Positions 9,341 through 17,729 of a stretch of DNA of 64,000 nucleotides are shown piece by piece. Source of the stretch: Laspinema palackyanum D2a. Its GTDB lineage: Bacteria > Cyanobacteriota > Cyanobacteriia > Cyanobacteriales > Laspinemataceae. Location of the stretch: the NCBI GenBank assembly GCA_025370845.1, contig JAMXFF010000013.1, forward strand, positions 83,934 through 147,933. Direction: 5' to 3'. The stretch's first letter is position 1. Each line of letters starts with the position of its first letter. A program made the position numbers and the translations under genes. The notes below the pieces were generated by a model. It was not told where the DNA came from. It saw nothing but the letters and a program-made list of their open reading frames with translations, and made no database searches.

Positions 9341-10720
9341 ATGCCACTTCCTGTAGTTTGGAGCATCATTTGGAATAATACCCTATTTCATGGGTTAGTT
9401 TTATTGGTATTTCTCGCCGCTGTTTTCGTCGAGATTTATCAAACCCTGCGCTATCGCCAAGGGACTCAATCTGTCACTACTGCTTTAGGGTTTTTAAACA
9501 CCTGGCGACGGGATAAAAAACAGGTTCCAAATCCCCAGATTTCAATTTGGCTATCGGACCACATTTTACTGGATAATCATCAAAACCCCATTCAGCACAA
9601 GGGCTACTTTATTTTACAACATTATCCCCAAATTTTACAAATATCTCATCGAAGTTCTCTGCAATTTGTACCCAGTTTATGTACAGCCATCGGAATTTTA
9701 GGAACATTTTATGGCATTCAGGCGGGGTTACAAGGGGTGAGTTTTGGGGTTACCCAGTCATCTGATTTGTTAGCAGCAATTCAAACGCTGTTAATGGGGA
9801 TGAGAACTGCATTTTCCAGTTCGTTGATAGGGTTAGGGTTAGGGAGTTTATTTACCTTGGTATTGTTTGGGACCAATGGACTGCGCCAATCCTGGCGCAG
9901 TCGCCTCCGCCACCAAATCGATCGCCTATTTATTCTGGAACCCAATCCTAGCGCCCTCAGCATACCCGAAACCTCTCAAACCAGGGTCGAGGGACAAACC
10001 ATTGCCACGGAACTCACTCCAATATTGGAGAAGATTTCCACCGCATTAGAGGCGATCGCCGCCAAAGAGACTCCGCAACCCACAGCATCGGAAAATTCAG
10101 CGGTGATTCAGCAACTCTCCCAAACCCTAACCACCCTATCCCAGGACTTCCATCGGTTGCTGATCGTGATAGAAACCCAACACCAAGAAACTGGCGATCG
10201 CCTGGAAAAAATGAGCCACCATCTTGAGGAAACCTTACAAAGTAACCTCCAACAAACTCTGCGCGATCGGGCGCAACTCGAACAGCAAATGCTTGAACAA
10301 CTCCACCAGCGCACCTTAGAAATTTTAACTCAAGCCAGTACCAGTTTTCAGCAACAATCTCATACCTTAGAAACTGTCGGAACAGAAGCATCTAGTCTGA
10401 TTCAAACCGCTAAAACCGAGCTAATCGGAGGATTGCACGAAATGAATGAAACCTTGTTGAGTGCAAATCAAACTATGGAAAATTATTTACAGCAATGTAC
10501 GGAAACCTATCAAAGCCAATTGCAAGATTTGTTTTCTCAAACGGTTCACCTGATGGAGTCTCAACGCCGTGCCTTTCGCCAGAATACCGCCGATGCCGCC
10601 CGTAGCTTTGATGGGTTGCGAGAAGCGGTGGATGCGTCTCTGGACCATCGGATGAAAATTGAACAAATGTTGTTAGAAGAGTGGCGAAATGGGGTGGAGG
10701 AGAGAAAGTCTGGGTCTTAA
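9341..10720 (+). CDS. ZorA-like MotA/TolQ/ExbB-type inner-membrane channel protein
   Basis: 459 residues from the ATG at 9341 (AGAGGA ribosome site five bases upstream; a TTG nine codons earlier is possible). There are three hydrophobic segments near residues 5-30, 115-135 and 155-180. The second and third contain TAIGILGTFYGIQAGL and MRTAFSSSLIGLGLGSLF, the pattern of MotA/TolQ/ExbB proton-channel subunits and in particular of ZorA (LGILGTFxGI). The C-terminal half (about 240-450) is Gln/Glu-rich coiled coil, like the ZorA tail. The next gene encodes the matching MotB/OmpA partner. ZorAB of Zorya form a proton-driven membrane motor in phage defence. Here the nuclease/helicase partners are missing, so the role is open; an envelope-energising function is an alternative. 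Confidence 0.75.
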   Translation: MPLPVVWSIIWNNTLFHGLVLLVFLAAVFVEIYQTLRYRQGTQSVTTALGFLNTWRRDKKQVPNPQISIWLSDHILLDNHQNPIQHKGYFILQHYPQILQISHRSSLQFVPSLCTAIGILGTFYGIQAGLQGVSFGVTQSSDLLAAIQTLLMGMRTAFSSSLIGLGLGSLFTLVLFGTNGLRQSWRSRLRHQIDRLFILEPNPSALSIPETSQTRVEGQTIATELTPILEKISTALEAIAAKETPQPTASENSAVIQQLSQTLTTLSQDFHRLLIVIETQHQETGDRLEKMSHHLEETLQSNLQQTLRDRAQLEQQMLEQLHQRTLEILTQASTSFQQQSHTLETVGTEASSLIQTAKTELIGGLHEMNETLLSANQTMENYLQQCTETYQSQLQDLFSQTVHLMESQRRAFRQNTADAARSFDGLREAVDASLDHRMKIEQMLLEEWRNGVEERKSGS

Positions 10721-10740
10721 TTTGTAGGTGATGTTAGACT

Positions 10741-10786
10741 GGAGGCAGAGCCTCCGAAATGCGTGACTTGGCTCTGCCGAGTCACG
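10741..10786. repeat. Two adjacent palindromes between the channel genes
   Basis: GGAGGC-AGA-GCCTCC at 10741-10755 is followed by CGTGACT...AGTCACG at 10762-10786, which itself encloses GGC/GCC. Both can form stable hairpins in the 104-base gap between the ZorA-like and ZorB-like genes. There is no T tract, so they look like an intergenic palindromic repeat or an mRNA-processing/stability element rather than a terminator. Confidence 0.55.
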
Positions 10787-10824
10787 AGAAACTCTGAAAA
10801 CTGGGGAATTTATTTTTTTAATTT

Positions 10825-11475
10825 ATGCTAAATCTTAATCAAACCCCTGTGAATATCGAAGAAGAAGAGACGGACAACTCTAGCTTTTATTTGGCAATCG
10901 GGGATTTAATGTCAGGAGTCTTGATGGTATTTGCTTTGCTCTTTATCACGACTCTGCTGCAACTCCAAGAAGCGAAAGAGCAATTATCCCAACAGCGGCG
11001 CATTTTTGTGGGAGAACTGGTGGGACATTTGAAAGGCAATGAAATTGATGTGAAGGTGAATGAAGAGACTGGAGAAGTGAGTGTGCGAGAGGCGATTTTA
11101 TTTGATGAAGGGAGCGCCCAACTGAAACCCGAGGGGAAAGCCGAGTTGAATAAATTTATTCCCCTGTATAGTCAGGTTATCTTTTCAAATCCAGATTTTG
11201 AGCGAGAGATTTCCCGCGTGATTATCGAGGGTCACACCAGTTCTAAAGGGTCTTATGAAGCGAATATGGAATTAAGTCTGATGCGAGCGTTGGCGGTGAC
11301 GCGGTATATTGTTTCTGAGGAACTCCAGTTTGCGAGTAAAGCAGAATTAACCGCCAAAGTTATGGCCGCTGGACGGGGAGAAATTGAGGCAGAACCGGAG
11401 TATGATCATCCCACCGATCGCAAGGTGGTGTTTCGATTCCAGTTCCGAGGGGAGGAAATTGGCACTCTGGATTAA
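10825..11475 (+). CDS. ZorB-like MotB/OmpA-domain protein
   Basis: 216 residues. A short acidic cytosolic N-terminus precedes one membrane helix (about 22-44) carrying the conserved proton-binding Asp, D27, in AIGDLMSGVLMVFALLF, as in MotB/ExbD/ZorB. A periplasmic OmpA-like peptidoglycan-binding domain follows (about 90-210): ILFDEGSAQL, IIEGHTSS, NMELSLMRALAV and DRKVVFRF. It is encoded 104 bases after the channel subunit and must be its stator partner. The combination matches ZorB in length and order. No ZorC, ZorD, ZorE or type III equivalents follow; the next gene is an HtpX-like protease. Confidence 0.8.
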   Translation: MLNLNQTPVNIEEEETDNSSFYLAIGDLMSGVLMVFALLFITTLLQLQEAKEQLSQQRRIFVGELVGHLKGNEIDVKVNEETGEVSVREAILFDEGSAQLKPEGKAELNKFIPLYSQVIFSNPDFEREISRVIIEGHTSSKGSYEANMELSLMRALAVTRYIVSEELQFASKAELTAKVMAAGRGEIEAEPEYDHPTDRKVVFRFQFRGEEIGTLD

Positions 11476-11633
11476 AGGGGTATTCACCCTCAAAAATCCC
11501 TAATAGTACATCCCTGTGGGAATCTATGCCAGAGGACAGAGAAGGAGTTCATACAAGGGATAGAGTTGCGATCGCCTCCTGGATTGCCAAACTAAGAGGA
11601 ATAAAAAGCAACAGCTATAATGGCATCACCTTT

Positions 11634-12512
11634 ATGTTAAACAATCAAGTTAAAACAGCAGCATTACTGGGACTATTAAGCGGTCTTTTAGTATTGGGAA
11701 GCTATGCGTTAATGGGGAACGAGCAGGGCTTAATTTTTGGATTAATTTTGGCCGCTGCGAGTAGTTTGAGTTCCTGGTATTTTTCCGATCGCGCCGCATT
11801 AATGGCCTATCGGGCTAGACCAATGGAACGGCAGGAAGACCCAGAATTGTACGATATGGTCGCTCGATTGTGCGATCGGGCTGAAATCCCCATGCCGAAG
11901 CTATTTACGGTCCCCACCCAAACCCCGAACGCCTTTGCCACCGGGCGCGATCCCAACAATGCTGCGGTTGCCGTCACCCACGGACTGCGAAAACTCCTCA
12001 CCCCAGAAGAACTGGAAGGAGTTTTAGCTCACGAACTGACCCACGTCAAAAACCGTGACACCCTCACCCAAGCGGTTGCCGGAACCATTGGCGGCGCGAT
12101 TACATTCGTGGGACGGATTCTCACCTTTGGGGCGCTATATGGTCCCGTCACCCGAGACAGTCGCCAAGGCGCTAACCCCCTGGGATTATTGTTCTTAGTG
12201 GTTTTAGCACCTCTATCTGCCGGATTAATTCAGATGGCAATTTCCCGAACCCGAGAATTTGCAGCCGATATCGGTTCAGCAGAAATCACCCAAAATCCGT
12301 TAGCTTTAGCGAGTGCTTTAGAGAAATTGGAGGCAATGGGACGACAAATTCCTATGAATGGCAATCCCGCATTTTCTCCGTTGTTGATTGTCAATCCTCT
12401 TAATGCCAAAGGATTACAAGCGTTATTCCGCACTCATCCCCCCACCGAAGAACGGATTGCGCGCTTGCAAGAAATGGCACAGCAGAAGCAACGGACTCCT
12501 GTCTTGGCGTAA
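11634..12512 (+). CDS. htpX: HtpX-like M48 family membrane zinc metalloprotease
   Basis: 292 residues from ATG 11634, the usual HtpX length; the frame is open back to 11526 but those 36 codons have no family match. Two N-terminal membrane helices (about 8-26 and 32-50) are followed by the zinc motif HELTH (H133 and H137) and, after two more hydrophobic segments, the third ligand Glu in SRTREFAAD. HtpX proteins degrade misfolded membrane proteins in the plasma membrane. It lies 158 bases after the ZorB-like gene on the same strand; co-transcription is possible but not shown. Confidence 0.92.
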   Translation: MLNNQVKTAALLGLLSGLLVLGSYALMGNEQGLIFGLILAAASSLSSWYFSDRAALMAYRARPMERQEDPELYDMVARLCDRAEIPMPKLFTVPTQTPNAFATGRDPNNAAVAVTHGLRKLLTPEELEGVLAHELTHVKNRDTLTQAVAGTIGGAITFVGRILTFGALYGPVTRDSRQGANPLGLLFLVVLAPLSAGLIQMAISRTREFAADIGSAEITQNPLALASALEKLEAMGRQIPMNGNPAFSPLLIVNPLNAKGLQALFRTHPPTEERIARLQEMAQQKQRTPVLA

Positions 12513-12580
12513 TCTTGATTGACCTAACCCCCCCTTCCGTGCAAGGGATGGGGGAGATTGGGGAGATTGGGGAGGAAGAT

Positions 12581-12639
12581 AACGACTGAAGTCGTTACTA
12601 CGAACACCGGAGAGGATAACGACTGAAGTCGTTACTACG
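12581..12639. repeat. Two tandem copies of the AACGACT/AGTCGTT palindrome
   Basis: AACGACTGAAGTCGTTACTAC occurs at 12581-12601 and again at 12618-12638 within a 37-base direct repeat. The same unit is found near base 20-40 and three times at 49.1-49.4 kb. G-rich GGGGAGATT runs precede it, as at the other copies. Confidence 0.85.
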
Positions 12640-12737
12640 AACACCGGAGAGGATATGGGTAACTTGATATAATCCCACCCCTCAGAAATCTTCATCCCCC
12701 AATCCTCCCCTCCGTGCAAATCCGTGAAATCAGTGGT

Positions 12738-15700
12738 TCACTCCCCTTCGTCCTTCAAAATCTTATCGCACACCTCCCGATCGCCTTCTCCCACCCGGGA
12801 ATTATTCGCCAAATAATCATCCACCCACAAGCAACTGCGGGTTAACAAATCTTCCAGGTTCAAGTTCCATAAAATCACGGTTTTATCTTTACTGGAAGAG
12901 GCCAAAGTTTTACTATCCGGACTGAAACTCAGACTCAAAACCGCATCGTTGTGACCTTCCAGGGTGGCGATCGCCTTGCCGTCTTTGGTCCAAAGTTTGA
13001 CCGTCTTATCCTCACTCGCCGTGGCAATCAGTTTTCCATCGGGACTATAAGTCACCCAGTACACGGACCGAATATGTCCCTCTAGGGTGGCGATCGCCTT
13101 GCCGTCTTCACTCCAAATTTTGACAGTTTTATCCTGACTGGCCGTGGCAATCTGTTTTCCATCGGGAGAGAAGCTTACACTATATACTTCCCCTTGATGT
13201 TCCCCGATGGATCGGATCTGTTTCCCTTCTAAATTCCAGAGTTTAACCGTACTATCCCCCCCAGCGGTGGCAATGCGTTTACCATCCGGGGAAAAGGTCA
13301 CGCTATTCAAGGAATTTGCATCCGCCCGAAATGTGCGAAGTCGTTCTCCCGTCTTACTCCAGAGAATCGCCATCCCGTCCCCACTGCCGGAGATCACCTG
13401 TTGGCCGTCGGGACTGAAATCAATTCCCAAAACTCGGTCCTGATGACCCTCTAAAGTAGCCATTAAATCCTGTTTGGATTTACTCCAGAGTTTTACCGTG
13501 TTGTCGGCGCTTGCTGTGGCAAAGAGTTCGCCATCGGGACTAAAACTCAAGTTCCAGACGTCATCCTGATGTCCGATTAGGTCGGCCATTTTGTTCCCGT
13601 TGGCTTCCCACAGCATGACCGTGTTATCTTTACTGGCGGAGGCGAGCACGCGGCCATTGGGAGAAAAAGCCACCACCAAGACTTCATCGGTATGTTGCCG
13701 AAATCCCGGAAGTTGTCGGGGAACACTGTTCCAAAGTTTCACCGTGTTGTCCAGACTAGCGGTGGCGATGGTTTGGCCATCAGGAGAAAAGCTCACACCC
13801 CAGACTTCATCGCGATGTCCCTGGAGCGTATCACTTTCCACCCATTGCTTTGTTTGCGGGTCTTGACGCCACAATTTGGCGGTGCGATCAACACTAGCGC
13901 TGGCTACGGTGGTGCCATCGGGACTGAAATTGACTCCGAGGACGGTTTCTGTATGGCCGCGCAGGGTGGCGATTTGGCTGCCGTTGCGTCTCCACAGTTT
14001 CACGGTTTTATCGACGCTACCAGAGGCGAGGGTTTGTCCGTCGGGGGAGAAACTCACACTGGTTACCCCTTGTTCATGGCCGGTAAAGGTGGCGATCGCG
14101 TTGCCGTTCAGGTCCCACAGTTTCACCGTGTTATCTAAGCTGGCGGAGGCGATCGTCTGTCCATCGGGGGAAAACCGCACGAACAGAATCGGTGCATTCT
14201 CCGTATTAATGGTACGGAGTAGCTGTCCCTGGAGGTTCCAGAGTTTAATGGTTTTATCTTGACTGCTGGAGGCGAGGGTTTGTCCATCGGGAGAAAAGCT
14301 GGCGCTGGTAACGCCGAGACTATGGCCGGTGAGGGTGCGGATCAATGTGCCATCGCGCTGCCAGAGTTTGATGGTGCGATCGCTACTGGTGGAGGCGATG
14401 GTTTGTCCATCCGGACTGAAGGCGACTCGGGTAACAGGCTTTTCATGGCCATTCAGGGTCCGCACAAATTGGCCATCCGCCGTAAACAGTTTAACAGTTT
14501 TATCCGTACTGGCCGTGGCAATCAGTTCGCCATCGTTGGAAAAGGTGACGCTGAGTACACTGTTTTTATGTTGTTCTAAGCGGTTGACTTCTCGAACGGT
14601 ATAGGCCAGTTGTAAGACACTGGCAGTCTGCATTTCCAAGGACAGAGGCGATCGCATGGTAAAGGGCGATCGGACGATTTCCGAGGTTTTCTGCCCGACC
14701 TGAATGCTATTCACCAAGGCCCCAAATTCGTTGTTTTTCAGGCGCAATGCTTCGGAAGATAAATTTTTGGCTTCCAGTTCGGCAATCTCAGCCTTGAGGC
14801 TTTTAGAAAAGGTTTGCCAGCTTAACAAACCAAACCCAGCCACCATGATTGCCAAGATAAAATTCAGTTTAGTTTGGATCCGCTTGGCCCGTTCCTTGGA
14901 TTGGGTTAACTCGGCCTGAACTTCTTTCTCTTTATGGAGTTTTAAATTCGTCGCTTGCAACTCTTTATTTTTTTCTCTTAACCCTTTCAATCCGGCTTGA
15001 ATTCGGTCCTGTTCTCGGATAAATTTAACTAAATAATCATGAACCAACTGATAGCGGCTTTCCGGAAGTTCCGGCAGCACAAACACTAACCCAGCCTTTT
15101 CTAAGATTTTTAAAATCTCTTCTAAATTATCGGGATGGACTGCTAATTCTGGGGTTAAATCCGCTAATAACTCCGCCTGTTTTTTCAGGGGACGAATGCC
15201 GCTTTCTTCCGTAAGAAAATAGAGCAACAACCGCGCGGTATATTCATTTTCGGGGCCGCAGTCGGAAATCGCCTCTTCTAGGAAGCGTTGCACCAGTTTT
15301 TCTTTCGGCCCGGATTGCCGATATTGGGCTAAGGTGGTGATGTTCTCTGCTTGCAGTTGAGCACCGACCACTTGTAACTCAATGGGACGCACCTCCCCGA
15401 CGCGATCGGCCAGGTCCTCAACCAATTCCTCAATTAAGGCCGGTTCTAAATTAAATTGAGCACGTTGGGTCAAGCTTTCAATCACCTGTCGCGCTTTCGC
15501 CTGGGACAAATTTCCCAGGTAATAGCGGAACTTTTTATTCAGGATATCTTGATCCACCACCTCCAGATTCCCGAGGCGTTCGCATTCCAGCAAATAATGT
15601 AAGTAATCTTCTCGTAAAGAAAAGATTACTTTCACAAAAGGAACATTGACACAGGCATTTAAAAATTGATAAAATTCCTGTCTCTGACCCGGGTCAGTTT

Positions 15701-17726
15701 CCACAAAAAAGAATTCTTCAAATTGGTCAAAAATTAAGACGGTGAGTAAATTACGCTCGTTATTGCGATGCAGTTCCTCTAGTAATTCTTGAACCTTTTC
15801 CGAGAATTGACTGGCATTGAAATCGAGGTTATGGGTGGGATTTCCCGTTAATCGGCCCGAGTCGTCCCGGTCAAATCCAGACTCTTCTAGTCCTCGTTGG
15901 ATGCCTTGCTTTAAGCCCGTGACCCAATCGGTGTACACTTGTAGCAGAACCGGGAAGGCGTTTCTGGCGGCGATCGCTGTTTGTTTGAGGACCGGCACTA
16001 ATCCCGCTTGGACCAGAGAACTTTTTCCGACCCCGGAATGGCCGTGAATCACCGTGAGTCGGTAGTCATTCCGACCCAAGCGTTCGATTAAGCGATTCAC
16101 ATCCCCTTCCCGTCCCGATGTGGCAATTTCTACGGGAACATGAGTGGGTTGAGCACTCAGCATCAAGGAGGGATTCAAAGTATGGAGTCGCGCTTGTAAA
16201 CGTCCAGCCCCAATAAAAGCCCGCAAGCCAAACTGAGCCTCGACTGCCCGAAGTTTTTGCTTGATTTCAAAGGCTTTCAGATATTCTGATTGTTGAAAAT
16301 ACAGCGATCGCAACTCATCTAAAATCCGGCGATATAACTGTAAATCATACTGCGGATCGCTCAGATGTTCGGCCCGGTGCAAGTGAGCGATCGCCTGTTC
16401 CCCCTGATCCAGGTGAGCAAAAGCCCGGGCCAACAGCAGTAAATATAACCCATCAGGTCGGGGAACCAAGACATCGGGCGCATGGGAGAGGACCTCTAGG
16501 GCGCGTTGGGCAAAATTCCGCGCTTTTTCCCACTGGGACTGCTGCAACGCCACCTCGGCCAAAAATCCGTAATCCCGGGCCAACTCCTGGGGTTTGCAAT
16601 GCTGATGCAACGTAATCGACTTTTTGGCAACAATGGATAAGGCATCCCATGCCTGTAACCGCTGCAAAATCTCACCCAGTTGTCCGATAAACTTGGCGAC
16701 TAATTCCGGATGTCTGGACTCCTCAAAGACGCGGATGCATTCTTCTAAATAATACCGGGCCTCTTTTAAATGCTTCTGTTCCTGGGGTTGAGCCAGTTGG
16801 GCTAGACGACAGTAACAGAGTCCGATGTGAAACAACACCACCCCCTGTTGCAAGTAATACGGCAGGGGTGGCATTTCCCAAATCAGGGGAGAGGGGTTGG
16901 GGGTGAGGGGAATGAAGGGAATGGACTGGCGATCGCCCCGGGCAATCGAGTCTTTCTCGCCGTTGGAGTTGGAGGAACTGGGGATTTGTTGTTGCCAAAA
17001 GGCCAAGCTTTGGTGATAGCGTTTTAAAGCCAAATCCAGGCGATCGCTGGCATAATCATCACGACCCAGCACAAAGTGTAAGCTGGCTTCCAGTTCCGGA
17101 ACCAACTGGACCTGGCGACTGCTTAATTCTTGTTTGGCAAATCCTAACTCCAGGCAGTTGCGAACCCCGAGAATTGTGGAGTTGGGAATAAAGTTGAGAG
17201 AACCCCGTTCCACCACCTCGGAGAATACCCGATCCACACTGATAGCGATCGTCTCGATCGCCGCCGTTGTCGAAAGAGAAAACTCCGTACTGGTGGCCCA
17301 ACTTTCAAAGTCCGGCGCCACCCGAATAAAGCTTTTTAAAACCCGGTCATCCACCCAAAATACAATGGGAAAAGGAAAGTGCTTTCTAAACTCTTCCCGA
17401 ACCTGATTAGCAGCCATAAACAGACGATCCAAATGGCTGACCGATTCGAGTCCAAAAACCATTAATGCCTGGGGTTCTTCTGTACCAATTTCGTCTTGGA
17501 TGGTTTTGTACAGCGTCCGTACCGAAGTGGACAGATGAAGTTCTCGAATATCTACAGAGACGGAATCATGCAGGTCTGCGGTCACGCGATCGCGCAAACT
17601 AGCATAGTTACACCGCGCCAAAATCAAGGAAAACTGCCCTTGAGAAAAGGAAATTGCCCGGTGTAAAACCTTTAAAGATTGTTCATTGCGCCTGAGTTCG
17701 GCGTCGTCATACTGTAGATTCATCAT
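12738..17726 (-). CDS. TPR-STAND NTPase-transmembrane-WD40 protein (14 blades)
   Basis: 1662 residues. Residues 1-180 form a degenerate P-loop-like domain (Walker B-like ALMVFGLESV, then FPIVFWVDD, no Walker A). Helical TPR-type repeats follow (about 200-500). A STAND/AAA NTPase starts near 535 (GREGDVNRLIERLG, Walker A GHSGVGKSS, Walker B LLTVLIFDQFEEFF) and ends with a winged-helix-like region. A coiled coil and one membrane helix (FILAIMVAGFGLLSW, about 955-975) lead to fourteen WD40 repeats (about 1040-1625), enough for two seven-bladed propellers. The gene starts 3 bases after the ATPase gene at 17730-19112, so the two are translationally linked. Such STAND proteins act as signal-gated switches, including in phage defence; the ligand is unknown. 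Confidence 0.88.
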   Translation of the reverse strand: MMNLQYDDAELRRNEQSLKVLHRAISFSQGQFSLILARCNYASLRDRVTADLHDSVSVDIRELHLSTSVRTLYKTIQDEIGTEEPQALMVFGLESVSHLDRLFMAANQVREEFRKHFPFPIVFWVDDRVLKSFIRVAPDFESWATSTEFSLSTTAAIETIAISVDRVFSEVVERGSLNFIPNSTILGVRNCLELGFAKQELSSRQVQLVPELEASLHFVLGRDDYASDRLDLALKRYHQSLAFWQQQIPSSSNSNGEKDSIARGDRQSIPFIPLTPNPSPLIWEMPPLPYYLQQGVVLFHIGLCYCRLAQLAQPQEQKHLKEARYYLEECIRVFEESRHPELVAKFIGQLGEILQRLQAWDALSIVAKKSITLHQHCKPQELARDYGFLAEVALQQSQWEKARNFAQRALEVLSHAPDVLVPRPDGLYLLLLARAFAHLDQGEQAIAHLHRAEHLSDPQYDLQLYRRILDELRSLYFQQSEYLKAFEIKQKLRAVEAQFGLRAFIGAGRLQARLHTLNPSLMLSAQPTHVPVEIATSGREGDVNRLIERLGRNDYRLTVIHGHSGVGKSSLVQAGLVPVLKQTAIAARNAFPVLLQVYTDWVTGLKQGIQRGLEESGFDRDDSGRLTGNPTHNLDFNASQFSEKVQELLEELHRNNERNLLTVLIFDQFEEFFFVETDPGQRQEFYQFLNACVNVPFVKVIFSLREDYLHYLLECERLGNLEVVDQDILNKKFRYYLGNLSQAKARQVIESLTQRAQFNLEPALIEELVEDLADRVGEVRPIELQVVGAQLQAENITTLAQYRQSGPKEKLVQRFLEEAISDCGPENEYTARLLLYFLTEESGIRPLKKQAELLADLTPELAVHPDNLEEILKILEKAGLVFVLPELPESRYQLVHDYLVKFIREQDRIQAGLKGLREKNKELQATNLKLHKEKEVQAELTQSKERAKRIQTKLNFILAIMVAGFGLLSWQTFSKSLKAEIAELEAKNLSSEALRLKNNEFGALVNSIQVGQKTSEIVRSPFTMRSPLSLEMQTASVLQLAYTVREVNRLEQHKNSVLSVTFSNDGELIATASTDKTVKLFTADGQFVRTLNGHEKPVTRVAFSPDGQTIASTSSDRTIKLWQRDGTLIRTLTGHSLGVTSASFSPDGQTLASSSQDKTIKLWNLQGQLLRTINTENAPILFVRFSPDGQTIASASLDNTVKLWDLNGNAIATFTGHEQGVTSVSFSPDGQTLASGSVDKTVKLWRRNGSQIATLRGHTETVLGVNFSPDGTTVASASVDRTAKLWRQDPQTKQWVESDTLQGHRDEVWGVSFSPDGQTIATASLDNTVKLWNSVPRQLPGFRQHTDEVLVVAFSPNGRVLASASKDNTVMLWEANGNKMADLIGHQDDVWNLSFSPDGELFATASADNTVKLWSKSKQDLMATLEGHQDRVLGIDFSPDGQQVISGSGDGMAILWSKTGERLRTFRADANSLNSVTFSPDGKRIATAGGDSTVKLWNLEGKQIRSIGEHQGEVYSVSFSPDGKQIATASQDKTVKIWSEDGKAIATLEGHIRSVYWVTYSPDGKLIATASEDKTVKLWTKDGKAIATLEGHNDAVLSLSFSPDSKTLASSSKDKTVILWNLNLEDLLTRSCLWVDDYLANNSRVGEGDREVCDKILKDEGE

Positions 17727-17729
17727 GGT

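Noticed and set aside
13200-14600. Plus-strand open frames opposite the WD40 gene
   Set aside because: They mirror the regular WD40 repeats on the minus strand and lack features of real proteins.
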